Below the pieces are notes generated by a model. It was not told where the DNA came from, ran no database searches, and saw nothing but the letters and a program-made list of their open reading frames with translations. From CAYNLK01 sp964398055 (GTDB lineage: Bacteria > Chloroflexota > Anaerolineae > 4572-78 > J111), in NCBI GenBank assembly GCA_964398055.1, contig CAYNLK010000010.1:108816-172815 (forward strand): 64,000 nucleotides of DNA, in the 5' to 3' direction. The stretch's first letter is position 1, and every line of letters starts with the position of its first letter. Below, piece after piece: positions 58,506-64,000 of this stretch. A program made the translations under genes and the position numbers.

Positions 58506-60038
58506 TCAAGAGATACCGGTTTTCACTGCAGAAGCAGCGGCTTCACCTTCGCAAATGGGGAGCGAGATCGTAAAAGTGCTGCCCACCTCGGGCTGGCTTT
58601 CTACCCAAACCTGGCCGCCATGCTGTTCAGCAATAATCTTGACAATCGCCAAACCTAAGCCGCTGCCGGGCACTTCATCTAACTCAGGCCTGGCTCGATA
58701 AAATTTTTCAAACACTCTGGGTAAATCCCTGGCCTGAATACCGGGGCCGTTATCGATCACGGCAACTGTGGCGTGGCCGTTATTTTGGCCCAACTTGATG
58801 TCAACCTTGCCGCCCACCGGGGTATACTTGATAGCGTTATCCAACAAGTTGCCCAACGCCCGCGAGAGCAAAACAGAGTTGCCCTCAATCAACAACTTTT
58901 TATCAGGGTTATCAAAGACTAACTCGATATTTTTTGATCTGGCCAGTGGCTGCATCACGTTAATACTGGTTTCCACCACTTTGTACAGCCGAATTTTTTC
59001 CCGGGTTAGCTCCTCTAGCTGCTCCAACCGGCTCAACTCCAACAAATCCTCGATCAAAGATTTCATCAAATTGGCGGCTTTGGTGATGCCAACCAAATCC
59101 TCTTCCTGGCGATCCGTCAACGGGCCATCCATCCGGGCCAGCTCAACATAACCCTTCACCGTGGCCAGGGGAGTGCGCAGATCGTGGGTGAAGGCGGTAA
59201 TGAATTCCCGCTTCATCTTGTCCAGCGCCTTATACGAGCTAATATCTCGCAGCACGGTTACCCGGCCCATACCCGGAATCTTGGTAACGCTGGCCCACAT
59301 GGTGCGGTTATCGGGCAATGGTATTTCACCGGTGGTGGGCGAGTTCGGCGAGAGGAGCTTCAAGAGTTTCTGATTACCGGTCAATTCTGAAATCGGTAGA
59401 CCTTGCCAGGGCCGGTTTACCACCTCCAAGATTTCTTGAGCGGCCGGATTCAACAATAACACGTCATTTTCAGGCGTTGTCACCAAGACGGCATCCTGGG
59501 TGCTGTGGATGATTGCCGAAAGTTTGATCCGCTCCTGCTCGGTTTCCTTGAAAAGCTGGGCGTTCTCCAGCGCAATCGCCGCCTGGCCGGCAATGGCATT
59601 GAGCAGCGCCAGATCGGCCTCGGTAAATTTGCCGGGTTCATCGTGAACCAGAGTCAGTACCCCCAGGATGCGCTGCCGTCGCCGCAACGGCGTGGCAATG
59701 GCCGAGCGGACATCGTAGGGCTGGTCGTCATAAATAACCCAGCGACTATCCTGGTGGGTATCAAAAATGATCCCCTCTTTGCGATGCTTCAGCACCCAAC
59801 CGGCAAAGCCCTCGGTTAAGACCTTCCCCACAATGCGATTGGCCCGGTCATCGCTCACTTCCTGCTGTAAGATAAATGCCGATACCCGATCTTGTTGATC
59901 AAACAACATAATACTGCCAGTACTGGCATCCAGATGGGACACAGTCAAATTGAGCACCCGCCGCAACATCTTATCGGGGTCAAGATCTTTATTCAGTTCG
60001 TCGCTAATGCGATTCAGTAGATTTAACTGTTCCTGCAT
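58506..60038 (-). CDS. GAF-PAS-HisKA sensor histidine kinase
   Basis: A 510-residue soluble kinase. In order: GAF (about 20-165), PAS (about 175-270), HisKA with the phospho-His in AFTHDLRTPLATVKG at about 285, and HATPase (about 390-500) with NLLDNAIKY, VIDNGPGI and GSGLGLAIVK. It lacks transmembrane helices. No response regulator is adjacent, so it is an orphan kinase. On the minus strand TTGAAT and TATAAT (60097-60092 and 60075-60070, 16 bp apart) form the likely promoter. Confidence 0.93.
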   Translation of the reverse strand: MQEQLNLLNRISDELNKDLDPDKMLRRVLNLTVSHLDASTGSIMLFDQQDRVSAFILQQEVSDDRANRIVGKVLTEGFAGWVLKHRKEGIIFDTHQDSRWVIYDDQPYDVRSAIATPLRRRQRILGVLTLVHDEPGKFTEADLALLNAIAGQAAIALENAQLFKETEQERIKLSAIIHSTQDAVLVTTPENDVLLLNPAAQEILEVVNRPWQGLPISELTGNQKLLKLLSPNSPTTGEIPLPDNRTMWASVTKIPGMGRVTVLRDISSYKALDKMKREFITAFTHDLRTPLATVKGYVELARMDGPLTDRQEEDLVGITKAANLMKSLIEDLLELSRLEQLEELTREKIRLYKVVETSINVMQPLARSKNIELVFDNPDKKLLIEGNSVLLSRALGNLLDNAIKYTPVGGKVDIKLGQNNGHATVAVIDNGPGIQARDLPRVFEKFYRARPELDEVPGSGLGLAIVKIIAEQHGGQVWVESQPEVGSTFTISLPICEGEAAASAVKTGIS

Positions 60039-60069
60039 TTCGCCCAGATCGGTACCTTTATCCTACTCA

Positions 60070-60097
60070 ATTATAGCACAATCCGGGCAAGATTCAA
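60070..60097 (-). promoter_or_regulatory. Promoter of the GAF-PAS kinase gene
   Basis: On the minus strand TTGAAT and TATAAT are separated by 16 bp, with the TATAAT about 32 bp before the start codon. It overlaps the space just after mobA, giving the kinase its own promoter. Confidence 0.5.
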
Positions 60098-60099
60098 TG

Positions 60100-60702
60100 T
60101 TACGTCCCGTGATCGAGCCGCGCCGCAAGCTCCCGGACCGCTTGCCACTCCGAGGGCGTATTCATATTGATAAAGGAATAGAACTGGGGATCGAATTTGG
60201 CGATTTCCGCCCGATCCACATAACGGACAGAAACATCGTCAAAGAAACCGATGATCCGTAATTTATTCGCCAGCAGGCGAGTCTCGATAGCCGGCGAGCA
60301 ATTCTTACTATAAACGGCGTGCAATGTTTCCGGTTGCGGCGGCTCGAGCACAGGGACAATAACGTCGGCCAGGGGCGCCAATTCGATCAAGTATTTCAAC
60401 AAACCGGCGTTCAGAAAAGGCATATCGCAGGCTAACACCAGCACCGAGCCATATCTGGCCGCCTGGATGACGCTATAAATTCCGCCCAGGGCGGCTTTGT
60501 CGGGATAGATGTCGGCAACCAAACGCAAACCAAATTTGGCATAATTCTCCGGCGAGTTGGTACTGATGAACAGATCATCGGTGAGGGGCGATACCACCTC
60601 CAACACCCGCTCGATTACCCGGCGTCCGCCTACTTCCAAAAAAGCCTTATCCTGGCCCATGCGCCTGCTCTGCCCGCCGGCCAACACGGCAATACTGACC
60701 AA
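60100..60702 (-). CDS. mobA: MobA-like molybdenum cofactor nucleotidyltransferase
   Basis: A 200-residue protein: LAGGQSRRMGQDKAF at about 7-21 (nucleotide-binding loop), TNSPENY, PDKAALGGIYSVIQ and LACDMPFLN (Asp metal ligand). These are MobA signatures; MobA joins GMP to molybdopterin. No other cofactor gene is near, so a related NTP-transferase role (for example MocA-like) is possible. The start is TTG with GGGGAG 7 bp upstream. Confidence 0.88.
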   Translation of the reverse strand: MVSIAVLAGGQSRRMGQDKAFLEVGGRRVIERVLEVVSPLTDDLFISTNSPENYAKFGLRLVADIYPDKAALGGIYSVIQAARYGSVLVLACDMPFLNAGLLKYLIELAPLADVIVPVLEPPQPETLHAVYSKNCSPAIETRLLANKLRIIGFFDDVSVRYVDRAEIAKFDPQFYSFINMNTPSEWQAVRELAARLDHGT

Positions 60703-60719
60703 TTTTGAGCTCCCCTTAA

Positions 60720-60756
60720 CTAAAAAGCCCGCACCACAACTCGGTGCGGGCTTTTG
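60720..60756. terminator. Intrinsic terminator after acpP
   Basis: AAAAAGCCCGCACC and GGTGCGGGCTTTT flank an 8-nt loop; on the minus strand, which is the acpP direction, a run of T follows. It separates acpP from mobA. Confidence 0.9.
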
Positions 60757-60776
60757 ACCTGCTCCAGCTACAAACT

Positions 60777-61019
60777 TTAGCCCTGATTGGCCAGCAAATA
60801 CTCCACAGCTTCACCGACGGTGGTAATTTTTTGGGCCTCATCGTCGGAGATCTCGCCGCCAAACTCCTCTTCAAACGCCATAATCAATTCGACCAGATCG
60901 AGCGAGTCGGCTTCCAGATCATCGCGGAAGTTGGCTTCCATCGTCACTTCGTCTTCGTCAACACCGAGTTGTTCGACGGTGATATCCTTGACCTTGGCAA
61001 ATACCTCATCTTTAGTCAT
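60777..61019 (-). CDS. acpP: Acyl carrier protein
   Basis: An 80-residue acidic four-helix protein with the phosphopantetheine serine in EADSLDLVEL at about 36-38 and the recognition helix II after it (IMAFEEEFGGEIS). It carries growing fatty acids. AAAAGGAG lies 9 bp before the ATG, and its promoter overlaps that of fni on the opposite strand. Confidence 0.96.
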   Translation of the reverse strand: MTKDEVFAKVKDITVEQLGVDEDEVTMEANFRDDLEADSLDLVELIMAFEEEFGGEISDDEAQKITTVGEAVEYLLANQG

Positions 61020-61083
61020 TGAAAATTGCTCCTTTTATTTTAATATGTTGCTTGATTTAGGAATTTCTTTTGAAGCACGGCGC

Positions 61084-61112
61084 ATTTTACACATACCCAC
61101 AAAAACTGTCAA
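61084..61112 (-). promoter_or_regulatory. acpP promoter
   Basis: On the minus strand TTGACA (61112-61107) and TAAAAT (61089-61084) are 17 bp apart. The -35 lies 3 bp from the -35 of the divergent fni promoter. Confidence 0.75.
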
Positions 61113-61115
61113 TGC

Positions 61116-61144
61116 TTGACACCATTTTAGGGCACTGGTAAACT
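61116..61144 (+). promoter_or_regulatory. fni promoter
   Basis: TTGACA (61116-61121) and TAAACT (61139-61144) are 17 bp apart, back to back with the acpP promoter. Confidence 0.75.
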
Positions 61145-61217
61145 GCCAGGATTACGAAGTTTAACCAATTCTATATAACACCCACCGGTCAAAAAAGTTT
61201 CACCAGGGCGGACCAAA

Positions 61218-62240
61218 ATGTTGGAAAATAGAAAATCTGACCATATTCGCATCAACCTGGAAGAAAATGTTAATTTCAATACGCTAACCACCGGCCTTGA
61301 GAATTACCATTTTCTGCACCAGGCCCTGCCGGAGATCGATCTGGCCAAAGTTGATACATCTGTTTCAATTTTTGGCAAAACCTTAAAAGCGCCCTTACTG
61401 ATCTCGTCGATGACCGGCGGGACAGAAGAGGCAGGCCGGATCAACCGCACCCTGGCCAAAGCCGCCGAGCAAGCCGGTATTGCGATGGGCTTAGGCTCCC
61501 AACGAGCTGCTCTAGAAGACGCCTCGCTGGCCGACACCTTTCGGGTGCGACCGGTGGCGCCGACCACCCTGTTGTTGGCTAACCTGGGTGCAGTCCAGCT
61601 CAACTATGGCTACACGGTTGAACATTGCCAGCGGGCCGTGGAGATGATCGAGGCCGACGCCCTGATTCTGCACTTCAATGCCCTGCAGGAGGCCGTTCAA
61701 CCGGAAGGCGACGGTAACTTCAGCGGGCTGCTGGGCAGGATTGAACAGGTCTGCCGCTGCCTGCCGGTGCCGGTGGTGGCCAAAGAGGTGGGCTGGGGCT
61801 TTGCTGAAGACACGGCCCGCCGCTTGATCGAAGCCGGCGTAGCCGCCATTGACGTGGCCGGCTCGGGCGGCACCAGTTGGAGCCAGGTTGAAATGTACCG
61901 CGCCCGGTCCGAAATCCAGCGCCGGGTGGCCGCCACTTTTATCGATTGGGGCATCCCCACCGCCCAAGCGATCCTGGCCATCAAACGGACCGGGGCCAAT
62001 ATCCCCATCATCGCCAGCGGCGGCATCCGCCACGGCCTTGATGTAGCCAAGTGCATCGCTCTGGGGGCAACCCTGGCCGGCATGGCCGGTCCCTTTCTCA
62101 AGGCCGCGGTCCAGTCGCATCAGGCGGTGTTGGATGAGATCGAGATTGCCCACCGCGAGCTAAGAGTAGCTATGTTCGGCATTGGCGCCGCCTCAATCGC
62201 CACTTTGCAAAACACAGACCGCCTGATTAAGCGACGCTGA
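61218..62240 (+). CDS. fni: Type 2 isopentenyl-diphosphate delta-isomerase
   Basis: A 340-residue FMN-dependent TIM barrel: an N-terminal RKSDHIRI, LISSMTGGTEEA (FMN loop), GLGSQRAAL, LHFNALQEAVQPEGD, VVAKEVGWGF, DVAGSGGTSWSQVE and IIASGGIRHGLDVAKC. It interconverts IPP and DMAPP for isoprenoid synthesis. The length agrees with the family. It has its own promoter back to back with acpP. Confidence 0.95.
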   Translation: MLENRKSDHIRINLEENVNFNTLTTGLENYHFLHQALPEIDLAKVDTSVSIFGKTLKAPLLISSMTGGTEEAGRINRTLAKAAEQAGIAMGLGSQRAALEDASLADTFRVRPVAPTTLLLANLGAVQLNYGYTVEHCQRAVEMIEADALILHFNALQEAVQPEGDGNFSGLLGRIEQVCRCLPVPVVAKEVGWGFAEDTARRLIEAGVAAIDVAGSGGTSWSQVEMYRARSEIQRRVAATFIDWGIPTAQAILAIKRTGANIPIIASGGIRHGLDVAKCIALGATLAGMAGPFLKAAVQSHQAVLDEIEIAHRELRVAMFGIGAASIATLQNTDRLIKRR

Positions 62241-62283
62241 GCTGCCGTAACACTCCTAACCTGGACAAGCCGGAAATAAAGGA

Positions 62284-62312
62284 TTGACAAAGCTCGGTCG
62301 ATATGTTACACT
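62284..62312 (+). promoter_or_regulatory. Promoter of the glycine-cleavage operon
   Basis: TTGACA at 62284-62289 and TACACT at 62307-62312, 17 bp apart; transcription would begin about 62319, just upstream of the riboswitch. Confidence 0.8.
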
Positions 62313-62344
62313 GCTGCCTGGATCAACAATTCCATACCGGCTGG

Positions 62345-62636
62345 ATGAGGTGGAGCGAGAGAGAGTTCACCGGATGGGTGAGCCGCCGAAGGGGCAAGGT
62401 GGAGCAGTAAGCCGAACTCTGCACCGAAACTCTCAGGCAAACGGGTCGTTTCACTAACAGCAACTCTGGAGAGACGGTCTCTCACTTTGAGCGACATTCG
62501 CCAAGGCAGGCCGCACCGACGGGGCAACTCCGACTGGCAGTTATCAGTTTTCAGTCAGCAGTTGTCAGTGATTAGAGTTTACTGACCACTGATTACTGAC
62601 AAACGGGGTCAATCTCTCAGGTACAGGACAGAGTTC
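62345..62636 (+). promoter_or_regulatory. Tandem glycine riboswitch with a heptamer array in aptamer 2
   Basis: Two aptamers precede gcvT. Aptamer 1 has the core CCGAAGGGGCAAGG (62386-62399) and ACTCTCAGGCAAACGG (62429-62444). Aptamer 2 has CTCTGGAGAGAC (62464-62475), CCGACGGGGCAACTCC (62516-62531) and CTCTCAGGTACAGGACAG (62614-62631). These match the gcvT RNA consensus. In aptamer 2, P3b is closed by ACTCCG (62527-62532) and CGGGGT (62604-62609) and its tip is a 63-nt array of nine heptamers. An intrinsic terminator follows, so glycine binding probably allows read-through (an ON switch). Confidence 0.9.
62538..62600 (+). repeat. Nine-unit heptamer array forming the tip of riboswitch P3b
   Basis: Exactly nine 7-mers: CAGTTAT, CAGTTTT, CAGTCAG, CAGTTGT, CAGTGAT, TAGAGTT, TACTGAC, CACTGAT, TACTGAC. 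The last units are near reverse complements of the first, so the array can extend the hairpin. It uses the same CAGTNNT unit as the array at 34005. Confidence 0.9.
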
Positions 62637-62667
62637 ACGGGCACGCTGTTGCAGTGCCCGTTTTTAT
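62637..62667 (+). terminator. Riboswitch-controlled intrinsic terminator
   Basis: ACGGGCAC pairs with GTGCCCGT (62637-62644 and 62654-62661) and is followed by TTTTATTT, 20 bp before the gcvT start. Confidence 0.85.
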
Positions 62668-62688
62668 TTCTCTGGTAAAGGAGCAATG

Positions 62689-63801
62689 ATGACTGAAGAG
62701 TTAAAACGCACCAAGCTGTACCAATGGCATGTAGAGCACGGCGGGCGGATGGTCCCCTTTGCCGGCTGGGAGCTGCCGGTGCAGTACCCCACCGGGCCGA
62801 TTGAAGAGCACCACCTCACCCGCCGCTCGGCCGGCCTGTTCGACATCGACCATATGGGCCAAATCGTCGTGACCGGCCCCGACGCTGAAACCTACCTGAA
62901 CCGGCTGGTTAGTTGGGATATTAGCCGGATGGCCGAAAATGAAGCCCACTATGCCCTGATGTGTTACGACCACGGCGGTATTGTGGATGATCTGTTTGTC
63001 TACAAGCTGCCGGGGCGCTGGTTTGTGGTGGTCAATGCCTCCAACCTGGCCAAAGATTACCGCTGGATGTTGGACCACACCGCCGGCTACAACGTTGTTG
63101 TGACCGACGTTTCCCCGGAAACCTATATGATTGCTTTGCAAGGACCCAAAGCGGTTGAGCTGTTGCAGCATCTCACCCCAACCGATTTAAGCCAGGTGGC
63201 CCGCTTCAGGGCGTTTGAGGATCAGGTTGCCAGCATCCCGGCGCTAGTCGGCCGGACCGGCTACACCGGCGAAGATGGGGTTGAGATCTTCTTCCCGGCG
63301 GAGCAGGCTGTGGCTATGTGGACCGGCATGCTCAATAAAGGAGCGGAGGTAGGCATCGAGGTCAAGCCGATTGGGTTGGCAGCCCGGGACAGCCTTCGCT
63401 TTGAGCCGTCCTTCCCGCTCTACGGTCACGAAATCGGGCCGGAGATCACCCCACTGGAGGCTAACCTGGGCTGGGTCTGTACATTTGAGGCCGATTTCAT
63501 CGGTGGCGAGGCTTTGCTCAAACAGAAGTCAGCCGGCGTCAGCAAGAAGCTGGTCGGCTTTGAATTGACCGACAAGGGCGTGCCCCGCGAAGGCTATCCG
63601 GTGGCAGATGAAACCGGGACCGAAATTGGCCAGGTAGTCACCGGTCTCTACGCCCCCACTGTGGACAAATATTGCGGCCACGCTTTTGTGAAACCCGAAT
63701 TCACCCAGCCAGGGACCAGGTTACAGATCATCATCCGCGACAAACCCAAAGCAGCCGTGGTGGTGAAGCGGCCCTTCTATGTTCCGGCCTACCGGCAATG
63801 A
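62689..63801 (+). CDS. gcvT: Glycine cleavage system T protein (aminomethyltransferase)
   Basis: A 370-residue GcvT: HGGRMVPFAGWELPVQY near the start, GLFDIDHMGQI, DDLFVYKL, the GRTGYTGEDGVEIF signature at about 187-200, and a C-terminal GCV_T_C domain with HAFVKPEFTQPGTRL. It transfers the methylene of glycine to tetrahydrofolate, releasing ammonia. AGGAG lies 5 bp before the second ATG (62689), which is preferred to ATG 62686. Expression is controlled by the riboswitch. The stop TGA lies in the first unit of a heptamer array. Confidence 0.96.
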   Translation: MTEELKRTKLYQWHVEHGGRMVPFAGWELPVQYPTGPIEEHHLTRRSAGLFDIDHMGQIVVTGPDAETYLNRLVSWDISRMAENEAHYALMCYDHGGIVDDLFVYKLPGRWFVVVNASNLAKDYRWMLDHTAGYNVVVTDVSPETYMIALQGPKAVELLQHLTPTDLSQVARFRAFEDQVASIPALVGRTGYTGEDGVEIFFPAEQAVAMWTGMLNKGAEVGIEVKPIGLAARDSLRFEPSFPLYGHEIGPEITPLEANLGWVCTFEADFIGGEALLKQKSAGVSKKLVGFELTDKGVPREGYPVADETGTEIGQVVTGLYAPTVDKYCGHAFVKPEFTQPGTRLQIIIRDKPKAAVVVKRPFYVPAYRQ

Positions 63802-63918
63802 GTAATGAACAATGAGTAATGAACAAAGGGAGCAATGAACCTTGGGGAATTATCCGGTAACATCATTCATTGCTCATTGTTAATTGTTAATTGATAATTG
63901 GTAATTGACCAAGAAAGG
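63796..63918. repeat. CAATGAG/TAATGAA heptamer array with TTAATTG arm
   Basis: CAATGAG, TAATGAA, CAATGAG and TAATGAA run in phase from 63796 and include the gcvT stop. After a 50-bp spacer, CATTGCTCATTG, TTAATTG (twice), ATAATTG and GTAATTG form the reverse-complement arm up to the gcvH ribosome site. Confidence 0.85.
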
Positions 63919-63928
63919 AGACAAAGCA

Positions 63929-64000
63929 ATGAAATTAGATACCAGGGCCAGATACCGTGAAAGCCACGAATGGGCGCGCCAGGAGGGGGATTTGATCGTG
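63929..64000 (+). CDS. gcvH: Glycine cleavage system H protein, 3'-truncated by window edge
   Basis: The first 24 residues (MKLDTRARYRESHEWARQEG and following) match the start of GcvH, the lipoyl carrier of the glycine cleavage complex. AAAGGAG lies 8 bp before the ATG. It is downstream of gcvT in the same operon, separated by the heptamer array. Confidence 0.88.
   Translation, partial: MKLDTRARYRESHEWARQEGDLIV

Noticed and set aside
62306..62527. 73-codon antisense frame over the glycine riboswitch
   Set aside because: The conserved RNA cores explain the sequence; the frame has no protein character.
7131..63918. CRISPR arrays at the repeat-rich gaps
   Set aside because: The repeat unit is 7 bp, units directly abut without spacers, and no cas gene is present.

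Overview
The window most resembles a chromosome of an uncultured member of the Chloroflexota, Anaerolineae-like. This is inferred from gene content and style: large polytopic PTPS-related membrane proteins, LysM and lipoproteins with Thr/Pro-rich linkers, a PrkA-YeaH-SpoVR operon, a type 2 isopentenyl-diphosphate isomerase, GAF-rich kinases and sigma70-like promoters. No rRNA, CRISPR array, complete insertion sequence or prophage was seen. The 5' edge cuts a DsbA-like gene and the 3' edge cuts gcvH.

Layout. 0-5.3 kb: DsbA-like/VKOR disulfide pair, a Cys4 acidic protein, an amidohydrolase-CYTH fusion, and a ParA plus SUMF-domain pair. 5.5-11 kb: an amino-acid catabolism operon with a consensus promoter (tyrosine phenol-lyase-like lyase, Glu/Leu dehydrogenase fused to CBS domains, an unrecognised 423-residue protein, an Lrp/AsnC regulator). 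11-15.2 kb: MtaB tRNA methylthiotransferase, a DUF4258/YgiT-like toxin-antitoxin pair, a TolB-like beta-propeller protein, a decayed tRNA-like sequence and tRNA-Arg(CCG). 15.3-26 kb: a LysM-CAP secreted protein, GNAT, PPK2, a CPCC zinc protein, an M20 peptidase, a P5C dehydrogenase, small membrane proteins and a GT39-like transferase. 26-34.5 kb: a NarL-type two-component operon, an SGNH hydrolase, a BNR-repeat protein, an RNB ribonuclease and TrmO nearby. 35-44.6 kb: GyrI/AraC regulators, a LarC2-like protein, a scarred locus with a RAYT transposase remnant and many palindromes, then prkA-yeaH-spoVR and an FmdB-like protein. 44.6-56 kb: a trans-sulfuration enzyme, dienelactone hydrolase, a second M20 peptidase, a zinc-ribbon/LysM protein, three tandem PTPS-related membrane paralogues, a DHp-only small protein and an HD protein. 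56.3-64 kb: a catalytically degenerate tyrosine recombinase, a WecA/MraY-family transferase, a histidine kinase, MobA, ACP and fni from back-to-back promoters, and a tandem glycine riboswitch controlling gcvT-gcvH.

The most unusual content is repeat-based. First, at least eight loci carry arrays of degenerate 7-bp units, often followed by an array of the reverse complement; several begin exactly at a stop codon, one encodes the N-terminus of a membrane protein, and one (nine exact 7-mers) forms the P3b tip of the second glycine riboswitch aptamer. Second, a REP-like palindrome with a GTGACCGGC arm occurs about ten times between 35.0 and 42.7 kb and nowhere else that I noticed, surrounding a remnant of a REP-associated tyrosine transposase. 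Third, a 195-bp MITE-like element with 16-bp terminal inverted repeats and a 9-bp flanking direct repeat lies in the same region. All calls come from reading the sequence; no database search was run.
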